Shown here piece by piece: positions 49,943 through 59,135 of a stretch of 64,000 nt of DNA. Source of the DNA: JACVRW01 sp963814095 (lineage in GTDB: Bacteria; Actinomycetota; Thermoleophilia; Solirubrobacterales; Thermoleophilaceae); contig CAWFBT010000006.1 of the NCBI GenBank assembly GCA_963814095.1, forward strand, positions 62,001 to 126,000. Direction: 5' to 3'. Below the pieces are notes generated by a model. The model worked only from the letters and a program-made list of their open reading frames with translations, searched no databases and was not told the DNA's origin. Position numbers and translations under genes: made by a program. Position 1 is the first letter of the stretch. Each line of letters starts with the position of its first letter.

Positions 49943-50110
49943 CTAGCAGTCTCCAGTGCACCCGTACATCGACGGCGTGCCGGCCGGGCACTGGTCGCTC
50001 GGCTTGACGGCCTCATCGGCCGATGCGTGCCGATCCAACGGTTCAAGCCTGACATCGAGATCGAACTCGGTGTCGTCGACCCGAAGCGTCTCGGGCGAGG
50101 CAGAGCTCAT
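49943..50110 (-). CDS. putative FxLD-family RiPP (lanthipeptide-like) precursor peptide
   Basis: 55 residues. The N-terminal half is acidic with D-D-T-E-F16-D-L-D-V-R21-L-E, the leader signature that defines FxLD peptides. The C-terminal part runs K-P-S-D-Q-C41-P-A-G-T-P-S-M-Y-G-C51-T-G-D-C55, a short core with three cysteines and Ser/Thr residues (S38, T45, S47, T52) that could form thioether rings. ATG 50110 has AAAGGAG 7 nt upstream, an unusually good site for this window. No lantibiotic dehydratase, cyclase, methyltransferase or transporter is in the window, so the maturation genes, if any, are elsewhere. The gene is real by these signs; RiPP identity is inferred from the motif. Confidence 0.65.
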   Translation of the reverse strand: MSSASPETLRVDDTEFDLDVRLEPLDRHASADEAVKPSDQCPAGTPSMYGCTGDC

Positions 50111-50125
50111 GCTGGTTCTCCTTTC

Positions 50126-50144
50126 CCCCGGCTTCATGCCGGGG
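50126..50144. promoter_or_regulatory. hairpin directly upstream of the FxLD precursor ribosome site
   Basis: CCCCGGC-ttcat-GCCGGGG, a perfect 7-bp stem whose base abuts the AAAGGAG of the gene at 50110. It could terminate the upstream transcript, or regulate access to the ribosome site. Confidence 0.5.
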
Positions 50145-50212
50145 ATGGCGACGGCCCCGAATGGTAAGCCGCAGCGCTCTAGAACTCCACCTGGCGGCGC
50201 GCCGCGGGAACC

Positions 50213-50758
50213 TCAGCCGGCGAGCAGCTCGTCGGCGGCGACCACCTCTGCGTAGCCGTCGGCGAGCGCCGCCATGAACGCCGCGTGCACCATTGCGCCG
50301 GGCACGTCGGTCTCGCCGAAGCGCAGGTCCGGCGCCGCGCATCCGTCGTGCACGACGGTCACGGAGAAACCCAGGTCCGCGGCCGCACGCACGGTCGCGT
50401 CGACGCACATGCTGCTCATCATCCCGGCAACGACGAGCTCGTCGATGCCGCGCGAGCGGACCTCGTGTTCAAGCCCGGTGCCGACGAACCCGTTGGGCGC
50501 AGCCTTCTCGAGCACCGGCTCGCCCCCGGCGGGGGCGACGAGCGGGTGCAGCTCGACGCCGTCGGTGCCGGGGCGCATGAACGTCGCGTCAGGCGCATCC
50601 CACACGTGCTTCAGGTGCAGGACCGGTTCATCAGCCGTCCGGAACGCGTCGAGCAACCGCCGCGTGGCGGTGGCCGCCGCCTTCGGTTCGACCAGCGGCA
50701 ACGCCCCTCCCGGGAAGTAGTCGCGCTGGATGTCGATGACCAGTAGTCCACGCGTCAT
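50213..50758 (-). CDS. isochorismatase-family cysteine hydrolase
   Basis: 181 residues with the catalytic triad of the family: D in L-V-I-D-I-Q-R-D-Y-F, K in V-L-H-L-K-H-V-W and C in M-M-S-S-M-C-V-D-A-T-V-R, plus the cis-peptide region V-V-A-G-M-M. Members hydrolyse isochorismate, nicotinamide, ureidoacrylate or related amides; the substrate here is open. ATG 50758 has TACGAT 8 nt upstream. It ends 68 nt before the hairpin of the FxLD gene on the same strand. Confidence 0.88.
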   Translation of the reverse strand: MTRGLLVIDIQRDYFPGGALPLVEPKAAATATRRLLDAFRTADEPVLHLKHVWDAPDATFMRPGTDGVELHPLVAPAGGEPVLEKAAPNGFVGTGLEHEVRSRGIDELVVAGMMSSMCVDATVRAAADLGFSVTVVHDGCAAPDLRFGETDVPGAMVHAAFMAALADGYAEVVAADELLAG

Positions 50759-50766
50759 GGGCCGAG

Positions 50767-50772
50767 ATCGTA
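50767..50772 (-). promoter_or_regulatory. -10 element of the isochorismatase-fold gene
   Basis: TACGAT ends 8 nt before ATG 50758; no Shine-Dalgarno. Confidence 0.45.
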
Positions 50773-50968
50773 CGCCCCCGCCCCACGCCTCAGAGCTCCA
50801 CTGTTGCGCCGCCCCCGCTCTAGGAGGCGGTGTCAGCTTCCTACGTGGCCGGCGCTCCGGAGAGGATCGGAGACGGCCGGAACCCCTTGACGATCAGGCA
50901 GATCGCAAAGGCCGCTTCGAAGATACCCCCGGCATCGCGAATCACACGTCGCTGGGACAAAGCGGAAC

Positions 50969-50986
50969 GGCCCTCCGCAGAGGGCC
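50969..50986 (-). terminator. terminator of the Flp pilin gene
   Basis: GGCCCTC-cgca-GAGGGCC, a perfect 7-bp stem, begins 9 nt beyond the pilin stop at 50996 and is followed on the minus strand by GTTCCGCTTTGTC. The rest of 50759-50968 holds no supported gene. Confidence 0.6.
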
Positions 50987-50995
50987 GCGGCCGCG

Positions 50996-51214
50996 TCAGA
51001 ACTCCACCTTGCGCACGGCCTCCTTGATCTTCCCGATGATCACGTCGCCGAGCTCCTTGCCCTCGTCGGTCCTGAAGCCCTTCATCGCGGCGATCACGCC
51101 GGCCATCACGAGCGCTATCAACAGGATCAGCGCCACGTACTCGACCGTCCCCTGCCCGCGGCTCGATCCCATCCCGGCCAGGCCGGCGTGCAGGCGTCCC
51201 ATCAAGCGGTGCAT
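50996..51214 (-). CDS. Flp/Fap-type pilin
   Basis: 72 residues. S-S-R-G-Q-G-T-V-E-Y-V carries the Flp prepilin motif: cleavage after G20 puts Glu at +5 followed by Tyr. A hydrophobic stretch A-L-I-L-L-I-A-L-V-M-A-G-V-I follows. ATG 51214 has AAGGAGG 5 nt upstream. The Tad secretion genes are not in the window, so this pilin is either an orphan or assembled by a machine encoded elsewhere. Confidence 0.9.
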   Translation of the reverse strand: MHRLMGRLHAGLAGMGSSRGQGTVEYVALILLIALVMAGVIAAMKGFRTDEGKELGDVIIGKIKEAVRKVEF

Positions 51215-51353
51215 CACTTCCTCCTTACGAAGATCTGACTGAACGACCGGCATGCTCCGGAGAAGCGGCGCACGGCTCCAGACCTGCGCGTGACAACTGC
51301 GACGCAGCTCGGTGACGGGGGAGCGACAAGCCGCCCTGCCATGATCAGCGCGC

Positions 51354-53247
51354 ATGTGCGGGATCGGCGCAATCCTCGATCCGGCCGGCACGGCGGCGCC
51401 CGAAGCGGCCGAGCGGATGGTCGAGGCGTTGCGCCATCGCGGCCCCGACGGGGACGCGCTCAGGCGGATGGGCCCGCTCGCGCTCGCCCACACCCGGCTC
51501 GCGATCATCGACGTCACGGGCGGCGACCAGCCGCTCGACTCCGAGGACGGCCTGGTCACCGCGGTCGTCAACGGGGAGATCTACAACCAGCTCTACATGC
51601 GCCGCCTGCTCGAGCAGCGCGGGCACCGCTTCACGACTCACTCGGACAGCGAGGTGGTGGTGCACGCCTACGAGGAGCACGGGCTCGAGTTCGTGCGCCG
51701 GCTCAGCGGGATCTTCGCTTTCGCACTCTGGGACGAGCGTCGCCATCGCCTCGTCGCGGCCCGCGACGCGTTCGGGGTGAAGCCGCTCTACTGGTGCACG
51801 GACGGCCGCAGGGTGGCGCTGGCCTCCGAGATCGGTGCGCTGCTGGCCGCGGGGCTCGTCGAGCCGCGGGTCGACCGCGTCGCCCTCGACCACTACCTCG
51901 CCTGCCGCTTCGTGCCGGCGCCGCGCACGCTGTTCGAGGGGATTCTCAAGCTGCCGGCCGCGTCGACGCTCGTGGTCGAGCCGAACGCCACGCCCCGTGT
52001 CCAGAACTGGCGCGAGCGCCCAGGGAGCCCGTTCGAGGGCGCCGGCGACGACGAGCTCGCCGAGCAGCTGGCCGAGCGCTTCACGGATGCCGTCGAGCGC
52101 CAGATGATGTCCGACGTGCCCTACGGCGCGTTCCTGTCCGGTGGGGTCGACTCAGCTGCCGTGGTGGCCGCCATGGCCGCCCGCTCGGAGAGCCCGCCGA
52201 CCACCTTCACGATCGGCTTCCCGGGGCATGGCGACGTGCTCGACGAACGCGCGGCGGCCGCCGAGAGCGCGCGTCTGATCGGCACCGACCACCACTCGAC
52301 GACGACGACGGAAACCGACTTCCTCGCCGAACTGGGCCTCAGCATCCCGCGGCTCGAGGAGCCCTGCGGCATACCGAGCGCCCCTGCCCTGATGCAGCTC
52401 TCGCGCTTCGCCGCCACGAGCGTGAAGGTCGTGCTGGCCGGCCAGGGCGCCGACGAGCCGCACGGCGGCTACGGCCGCCACCAGGCCGCAGCCGTCCTCG
52501 ACCGGCTGCGGCTGGTGCCGGCGGCAGCGGCGTCACCCGCGGCCGTGCTCGCCCGCGCCCTGCCGCGCGCCGCACGCGCTCGCCGCACCGCCCACGTGCT
52601 CGGCGGCCGCGGCGACGCCGAGCGGCTCCTGCGGCTCGTGGAGATCACCGACTCGCCTGTGCGCTCCGCGCTGCTTGGCGGGCGCCGGGACGCCCGCGGC
52701 CAGGAGGCCGCGGGCGAGCGTCTCATCAACGCGCGCGCGGTCCTCGCCGACGTCCCGGGCCGCAGCCTGCTCGACCAGGCGCTCTATCTCGACACCCACA
52801 TGTTCCTGCCCGACGGGATCCTGATCTGCAACGACAAGATGTCGATGGCCGCCGGCCTCGAGCTGCGTGTGCCGTTCCTCGACGTCGAGCTCATGCGCTT
52901 CGTCGAGCGCATCCCGGGGGCCATGCGCGTGCGCCGGGGAGCGGGCAAGCGCCTGCACCGCCTGGCGATGGAGCGAGATCCTGCCGCCCGGCATCGCGAG
53001 CCGCCCCAAGCACGGCTTCGCCACCCCCTATGACGACTGGCTGCGCGCCTCGCTCGGCGCCGAGGTGGAGCGGCGCTACGCGCCCGGCACGGCGCTCGCG
53101 CAGTTGATCGAGCCTTCGGCCGTCGCGCGACTCGTCGGCCAGCACCGGCGCGGGCGGGCCGACCACAAGGCGATCCTCTACTGCCTGCTCGAGCTGTCCG
53201 AATGGCACCACGCCTTCGTCGAGGCGCGGGAGCCCATCGCCGCGTGA
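51354..53247 (+). CDS. asnB: asparagine synthase (glutamine-hydrolysing) family protein, frame interrupted at ~52974
   Basis: The first frame (51354-53033) gives M-C-G-I-G-A-I-L with Cys1, the glutaminase domain and the synthetase P-loop S-G-G-V-D-S. At 52974 the homologous sequence moves to the next frame, continuing E-I-L-P-P-G-I-A-S-R-P-K-H-G-F-A-T-P-Y-D-D-W-L-R to the normal C-terminus at TGA 53245-53247, which overlaps the glycosyltransferase GTG. An extra C in GAGCGAGATC would explain it. Full length would be about 630 residues. Next to a glycosyltransferase, this may amidate a surface sugar precursor rather than make free asparagine. Confidence 0.85.
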
Positions 53248-54233
53248 AGCGCATCCTCTACGTGCATTCGCGCAAGGCGAGCTTCGTGCAGATCGATCGC
53301 GAGATCCTGACCGAGCGCTACGAGCTCGAGGACCTCTACCAGCCGGGCCGCGTCCCGAACCCGGTCAAGCTGATCGCCGGCGTGCTGCGCGCGGACCTCG
53401 TATTCGGCTGGTTCGCGTCGTGGCACACGTTCTTCCCGATCACGCTGGCATGGCTGCTGCGCAAGCCGTCGGTGCTCGTGATCGGCGGCTTCGACGTGGC
53501 GAACATGCCGGACATCGGCTACGGCCACCAGCAGGGCGGGCTGCGGATGCACGCCAGCCGCTGGATGTTCCGCCGGGCGACGCGACTCGTCACCAACTCG
53601 TATTACTCGCTGGAGGAGATCGAGCGCAACACGCCGATCCCGCCGGAGCGCGTGACCGTGGTGCACCACGGTGTGCCGGACCCGTTCGGATCGCTGCCCG
53701 CCGAGCCGAAGGAGCGCATTGCCCTCAACGTGGGCGCCGTGGACGAGGGGACGCTTGTGCAGAAGGGCCAGCTTCCGTTCGCCGAGGCCTCCCGCGAGCT
53801 GCCGGACGTTCGCTTCGTGCTCGCCGGTAGGTGGCTCGACGAGGCCGTTGCGGAGCTCCGCAACCGGGGCGGGGCGAACCTCGAGCTGACCGGCTGGCTG
53901 TCCGACGAGGAGCTGCTCGACGCCTACCGCCGGGCCGCGGTCTACGTGCAGGCCTCGCGCCACGAGGGCTTCGGCCTGGCCGTGGCGGAGGCGATGCTCG
54001 CCGGCTGCGTGCCGGTCGTGATGAACGTGACGGCGATGCCCGAGGTGGTGGGCGACGCCGGCGTCCTGATCGAGTCGCAGCGCCGCGAGGACGTGGCGGA
54101 CGGCATCCGGCGCGCGCTCGAGCTCGGCGCCCCGGCGTCGGTGGCGGCGCGCGAGCGTATCCTGACCAGCTTCCCGATGGACGGCCGCCGCGAGGGAATC
54201 CTGCGAGTGGTGGAGGAGGCCCTCGCTGGCTGA
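53244..54233 (+). CDS. GT4-family glycosyltransferase
   Basis: 329 residues of GT-B fold. The C-terminal domain has R-H-E-G-F-G-L-A-V-A-E-A-M-L-A-G-C-V-P-V, the E-x7-E donor site of GT4, and V-L-I-E. The N-terminal part is short and lacks a transmembrane helix. GTG 53244 overlaps the asnB stop as GTGA. It probably modifies cell-surface glycans. Downstream lies the coiled-coil gene, overlapping by 8 nt. Confidence 0.88.
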   Translation: MKRILYVHSRKASFVQIDREILTERYELEDLYQPGRVPNPVKLIAGVLRADLVFGWFASWHTFFPITLAWLLRKPSVLVIGGFDVANMPDIGYGHQQGGLRMHASRWMFRRATRLVTNSYYSLEEIERNTPIPPERVTVVHHGVPDPFGSLPAEPKERIALNVGAVDEGTLVQKGQLPFAEASRELPDVRFVLAGRWLDEAVAELRNRGGANLELTGWLSDEELLDAYRRAAVYVQASRHEGFGLAVAEAMLAGCVPVVMNVTAMPEVVGDAGVLIESQRREDVADGIRRALELGAPASVAARERILTSFPMDGRREGILRVVEEALAG

Positions 54234-54432
54234 CCTCCCCGACCTGGGCGCCTGGCGCCGCCTGCGCGAGCGCCGCCGCGAGCGCGAGGCGCTGCTGCTC
54301 GACCTCGGGGCGCTCGTCTACGAGCTTCACCGTCAGGGCCGGCGCGCCCCCGAGCTCCTGCAGGAGAAGGCGATCGAGCTCGGCAAGGTCGACCGCGACG
54401 TGCGCCGGCTGGAGGAGCAGCTCGGCCGGTGA
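54226..54432 (+). CDS. small coiled-coil protein with probable CTG start
   Basis: 68 residues, almost entirely helical and highly charged: W-R-R-L-R-E-R-R-R-E-R-E-A-L-L-L-D-L-G-A-L-V-Y-E-L-H, with heptad-like leucines to the end (V-R-R-L-E-E-Q-L-G-R). No ATG, GTG or TTG precedes the conserved region. AGGAGG at 54214-54219 lies 6 nt before a CTG at 54226, which is the best start. The TGA overlaps the next GTG. It may bridge the glycosyltransferase and the SPOR protein, by position only. Confidence 0.55.
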   Translation: MADLPDLGAWRRLRERRREREALLLDLGALVYELHRQGRRAPELLQEKAIELGKVDRDVRRLEEQLGR

Positions 54433-55135
54433 TCGACGAGCGCGAACCCGTCGCAGGCGACGAGGAGCCGCCCGCAGTGGACGAGGAGCCGCAGGCCGAG
54501 GCCGCCGAGCCCGCGGCCGGGCCCGCTTGCCGCTCGTGCGGCGAGCCGGTCGACCCGCACCAGCTCGTCTGCCTCAACTGCGGCGCGCGCGTCGCGCTCA
54601 AGGAGCACCGCTCGTGGGCGACGGAGCCGCTCGCGCCGATCGCAGCGCTGCTCGTCGTCGTGATCGTGATCGGCGCCGGGCTGTTCGGCTTCGCGATCTC
54701 GGAGCTGACGAGCGACGACGATGGCGGCGACCAGATCGCACAGCAGCCGGCGGCGGCCGAGCAGGACGAACCGCGTGCGCAGGCGCCCGGCGCCGAGGGT
54801 CCGGCGGTCGTGTCAGGGGGCGAGCAGGAGACGGAGTCCTCCACCGAGACGACACCGGAGGCGGCGGCTGACCCGAACGCGATCCCCGGCTGGCCGTCGG
54901 ATGTGAGCGCCCACACGGTCGTGCTCGTCACGACGAGCGACGGGCCGGCCGCGCGCAAGGTCGCGCGCGAGGCGCGCCGCTCGGGGCTCGAGGCGGGCCT
55001 GATCAGGTCAGATGCCTACAACCTCGGGAGCGGCCTGTGGATCGTCTTCACCGGCCGCTTCGATACCCGCGAGGGCGCTGTCCGCCAGGCCGCCGGCCTC
55101 CAGGACCGCTACCCGGGCGCGTACCCGCAGCTGAT

Positions 55136-55151
<16 letters not shown>
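54429..55151 (+). CDS. zinc-ribbon, transmembrane and SPOR-domain protein
   Basis: 240 residues: acidic N-terminus, a zinc ribbon (C-R-S-C-G-E-P-V ... L-V-C-L-N-C-G-A), one transmembrane helix (about 70-93), a disordered Glu/Pro/Ala linker and a C-terminal SPOR-like fold (V-V-L-V-T-T-S-D-G-P-A-A-R-K-V-A through Y-P-G-A-Y-P-Q-L-I). SPOR domains bind denuded peptidoglycan at division sites. GTG 54429 overlaps the upstream stop. It converges on the deacetylase gene, overlapping by 16 nt. Confidence 0.8.
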
Positions 55152-56140
<989 letters not shown>

Positions 56141-56149
56141 AGGCGCCGG

Positions 56150-56156
56150 TACGGTA
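56150..56156. promoter_or_regulatory. overlapping divergent -10 elements of nadB and the deacetylase gene
   Basis: GGTACGGTACC (56148-56158) reads TACGGT toward nadB (56150-56155, 11 nt before its GTG) and TACCGT toward the deacetylase (56156-56151, 10 nt before its GTG). Polymerase could occupy only one direction at a time. Confidence 0.4.
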
Positions 56157-56166
56157 CCTGCGCGCC

Positions 56167-57627
56167 GTGGAGGAGCCCATCCGCACCGATGTCGCAGTCG
56201 TGGGCGCCGGCGCCGCCGGGCTCTACGCCGCGCTGGTCGCCGCGCGCGAGGGCGCGCGTGTCGCGCTCGTGAGCCGATCGCCGCTCGCGCAGACGGCGAG
56301 CTTCTGGGCGCAGGGCGGGATCGCCGCCGCGCTCGCCGACGACGACTCGCCCGAGCTGCACATAGAGGACACGCTCGTCGCGGGCCGCGACCTCGCGCGC
56401 GAGAGCGCGGTCCGGGTGCTCTGCGAGGACTCGCCCGCCAGCGTCCACGACCTGCGGCGGCTCGGCGTCCAGTTCGACGCCGACCGTGCGGGCAACCTGG
56501 CGCTCGGGCTCGAGGGCGGGCACTCGCGCCGCCGGATCGTCCACGCCGGCGGCTCCGCCACTGGGCGCCGCATCACGCGCGACCTGTCCGCGATCGCCGC
56601 GACGGACGAGCGCGTGACCGTGCTCGAGCCGCTCGCGGCGAGCGCCCTGCTCACGCACGAGGACCGCTGCGTCGGCCTTGTCGCGCGCTCGCGTGACGGA
56701 GTCGAGCGGCGTCTGCTGGCGCGCGCGGTCATCCTCGCCACCGGCGGGATGGCGGCGCTCTGGGCGCGGACGACCAACCCGCGCGGCGCGATCGGCGCGG
56801 GCCACACGCTCGCCGACGCCGCCGGGGCGCGGCTCGCCGATCTCGAGTTCATGCAGTTCCACCCCACCGCATTGCGCCGCGAGGGCCCGCGCGATGGCTT
56901 CCTCATCACCGAGGCCGTGCGCGGCGAGGGAGCAAGGCTCCTGAACCCGGCGGGCGAGCGCTTCGTCGACGAGCTTGCCCCGCGCGACCAGGTCGCGCTG
57001 GCGATCCAGGCGGAGCTCGACGCGAGCGCCGCCGAGGCGGTCGGCCTCGATATGCGCTCCCTCGACCTCGGCCGCTTCCCCAACATCGCTGCGGCGCTCG
57101 CCGAGGTCGGCATCGACCCGGCCCGCGAGCTCGTTCCGGTCGCGCCGGCCGCGCACTACACGATGGGCGGCGTCGCGGCCGACCTCGACGGCAGGTCTAC
57201 GCTGCCCGGCCTCTACGCCGTCGGCGAGTGCGCCTGCACGGGGCTGCACGGCGCGAACCGGCTCGCCTCGAACTCGCTCGCGGAGTGCTTCGTCTTCGGC
57301 CGCCGCGCCGGGCTCGCCGCGACGGCCGACCCCGAGCCGCCCGCACAAGCGGAACCCCCCGAGCCAACCGCTCCTCCGCTCCCGCCGGACGAGACGCGCG
57401 CCGCGCTGTGGAGTGACGCCGGCCTGCTGCGGAACCCGGATCGGCTGCGCGCGCTGCTCGAAGACCGCTACCCGCTGGCGCGGCTGATCGCGGCGTCCTG
57501 CCTCGCGCGCCAGGAGAGCCGCGGCGCCCACCAGCGCGTCGACCACCCGGAACGCGACCCCACGCTCGACCGCATGCATACGCTGGTGGGGGCCGGCGGC
57601 GAGCCTGCCTTCGAGCGATGGGAGTAA
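56167..57627 (+). CDS. nadB: L-aspartate oxidase
   Basis: 486 residues. FAD site V-A-V-V-G-A-G-A-A-G-L-Y-A-A; F-W-A-Q-G-G-I-A-A-A-L; the catalytic T-x-x-x-R-G and H-Y-T-M-G-G-V region; E-C-A-C-T-G-L-H-G-A-N-R-L-A-S-N-S-L-A-E. It is the first enzyme of NAD synthesis, converting aspartate to iminoaspartate. nadA and nadC are not visible, so the pathway is split. Its stop overlaps the flavin reductase start by 10 nt. Confidence 0.94.
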   Translation: MEEPIRTDVAVVGAGAAGLYAALVAAREGARVALVSRSPLAQTASFWAQGGIAAALADDDSPELHIEDTLVAGRDLARESAVRVLCEDSPASVHDLRRLGVQFDADRAGNLALGLEGGHSRRRIVHAGGSATGRRITRDLSAIAATDERVTVLEPLAASALLTHEDRCVGLVARSRDGVERRLLARAVILATGGMAALWARTTNPRGAIGAGHTLADAAGARLADLEFMQFHPTALRREGPRDGFLITEAVRGEGARLLNPAGERFVDELAPRDQVALAIQAELDASAAEAVGLDMRSLDLGRFPNIAAALAEVGIDPARELVPVAPAAHYTMGGVAADLDGRSTLPGLYAVGECACTGLHGANRLASNSLAECFVFGRRAGLAATADPEPPAQAEPPEPTAPPLPPDETRAALWSDAGLLRNPDRLRALLEDRYPLARLIAASCLARQESRGAHQRVDHPERDPTLDRMHTLVGAGGEPAFERWE

Positions 57628-58118
57628 ACGGAGAGACACCTGTCCACGAGCTCTTCACGGAGTCGATGACCGTGCTCGCCTCCGGGGTCGCCGTCATCAC
57701 CGCCCGCCGCCCGGACGGCCCGCCATGCGGCATCGCCGCCACCTCGCTCAGCTCCTACAGCGCCCACCCTCCGTCACTGCTCGTCTCGGTCTGGCACGAG
57801 TCGCGCTGCCACGACGCGCTGGCGACCTGCGAGCACTTCGGCGTCCACCTCCTGAAGAGCGACCAGCTGCATCTCGCGCAGCGCTTCGCCGACCGCAGCA
57901 TCCCGGACAAGTTCGCCGGACTCGACTGGGGCTGGGACGGCGAGGTGCCGGAGCTGAGCGGCTCACTCGCCTACCTGCGCTGCAGGCGCGCGGAGAACTT
58001 CGCGCGCTACGACCACACGATCCTGATCGGCGACCTCGAGGGCGGGCGCCTCGAGGAGGGGCACCCGCTCGTCTACGCGCGCCGACGGATGGACTGGCTC
58101 ATGCAGCCGATGCAGTAG
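57618..58118 (+). CDS. flavin reductase-like (FMN-binding split barrel) protein
   Basis: 166 residues: M-T-V-L-A-S-G-V-A-V-I-T-A-R-x-P-D-G-P-P-C-G-I-A-A-T-S-L-S-S-Y-S is the classical N-terminal FMN-binding segment, and P-P-S-L-L-V-S-V, H-F-G-V-H-L-L, Q-R-F-A are all present. It reduces flavins with NAD(P)H, or acts as the reductase of a two-component oxygenase. It follows nadB by overlap, perhaps supplying or recycling reduced flavin. The 3' end overlaps the R2lox-like gene by 20 nt, converging. Confidence 0.87.
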   Translation: MGVNGETPVHELFTESMTVLASGVAVITARRPDGPPCGIAATSLSSYSAHPPSLLVSVWHESRCHDALATCEHFGVHLLKSDQLHLAQRFADRSIPDKFAGLDWGWDGEVPELSGSLAYLRCRRAENFARYDHTILIGDLEGGRLEEGHPLVYARRRMDWLMQPMQ

Positions 58119-59052
58119 AGGAAGCGGATTCCTCCGCAGCCGGCCGAGCCGGCTGCTCCGGACCAAGCGGCACGCCAATCACCTTGAGCCGCCGCGACAG
58201 CGCGCTGTAGGCGAACTCCGCCTGCTCCTGAGAGCTGTAGCCGAAGAACTCGTACTCGTCGCCGAGCGCGTAGCCCTTCGGCACGAGCACGCCGGCTGCG
58301 AGCGGCAGCAGCTCGTTGAGTGTCTCCTGCACGCGCCCGCGCATCCGCTCGTCCGCGCACTTCTGCTGCAGGAACCAGGTGCCGTACGCCACGTGGCGAT
58401 GCTCGTCCCGCGCGATGTTCGCGAAGCCCTCCCGGAAGCCCGGCAGCAGGTCGTTCTTCTCGTAGAAGTCGAGCATGAAGTGCTGGCCGGTCAGCGCCAG
58501 CGTTCCCTCGATGACCATGTGGTAGGCGGTCACGAAGTCGACCTTCGCGTCGAGATCGGAGGGGTCGGCGATCAGGCGCCCGCCGGCCTTGACGAGCCGC
58601 TCGTCGAACAGCTCGACGAACGCGTCGGTCACGTCCGCGCGCGATGCCGCGAGGCGGTCCTGTATTCCGCCGTCGATGCCGGCCACCTCGCGGAACCAGC
58701 GGTCGAAGAACTGCATGTGGCGCGCCTCGTCGACCTGCTGCGTCGCGAGAAACGCCTCCTCCTGCTCGTTCTCGTATGCCATGACGAGTCCCGAGAACTG
58801 CGTGGTCACGCGCTCCTCGCCCACGAAGAAGGAGGAGAGGCCCCAGAGGTGCTCCTCCTTGTCCTCGTCGGGCATTGCGGCCCACTGCTCCTTGTCGCGC
58901 TCGAGGTCGATGCCCTGCGACTGCCACTGCTGACGCTCCCACAGCTCGTAGAGCTGCTGCGGGTCCATGAGCTTCAGCGTGCGGTTCAGGTATGCGTCGT
59001 CCGTGATCGTGGCGGGATCGCCCTGGCTGGTGAGGTCGAGCAGGCTGGCCAT
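58099..59052 (-). CDS. R2-like ligand-binding oxidase / ribonucleotide reductase R2-type protein
   Basis: 317 residues of the ferritin-like R2 fold. Ligands follow the R2lox spacing: E79, E109, H112, E182, E217, H220. V82 (E-E-R-V) and Y177 (T-A-Y-H-M-V-I-E-G) sit where the R2lox Val-Tyr ether cross-link forms. The position of the tyrosyl radical of class I R2, four residues after H112, is Phe116, so it is not a normal R2. A palindromic repeat falls in the C-terminal tail codons (58136-58156). ATG 59052 has TACGAT 6 nt upstream. Confidence 0.82.
   Translation of the reverse strand: MASLLDLTSQGDPATITDDAYLNRTLKLMDPQQLYELWERQQWQSQGIDLERDKEQWAAMPDEDKEEHLWGLSSFFVGEERVTTQFSGLVMAYENEQEEAFLATQQVDEARHMQFFDRWFREVAGIDGGIQDRLAASRADVTDAFVELFDERLVKAGGRLIADPSDLDAKVDFVTAYHMVIEGTLALTGQHFMLDFYEKNDLLPGFREGFANIARDEHRHVAYGTWFLQQKCADERMRGRVQETLNELLPLAAGVLVPKGYALGDEYEFFGYSSQEQAEFAYSALSRRLKVIGVPLGPEQPARPAAEESASSTASAA
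58136..58156. repeat. 21-bp palindrome, copy of the GCCGGC-nn-AGCCGGC family, inside a coding region
   Basis: GCAGCCGGC-CGA-GCCGGCTGC, preceded by CCTCC as in the 46317 array (CCTCCGTCGCCGGC). Its core 58139-58153 is identical to that of array units 1 and 3. It encodes part of the C-terminal tail (E-Q-P-A-R-P-A-A) of the R2-like protein. Confidence 0.7.
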
Positions 59053-59058
59053 CGAGCC

Positions 59059-59064
59059 ATCGTA
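59059..59064 (-). promoter_or_regulatory. -10 element of the R2-like gene
   Basis: TACGAT ends 6 nt before ATG 59052; no Shine-Dalgarno. Confidence 0.5.
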
Positions 59065-59135
59065 ACCCGCTTAACACAAACTCAACATTGGGCTCGTTGC
59101 AGCCTGCGCAAGGCGTAAGGAAGGCAGGAGGCCCG

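Noticed and set aside
51354..53247. Lasso-peptide cyclase
   Set aside because: The protein has a full glutaminase domain with Cys1 like AsnB; no lasso precursor or leader protease lies beside it, and it is coupled to a glycosyltransferase.
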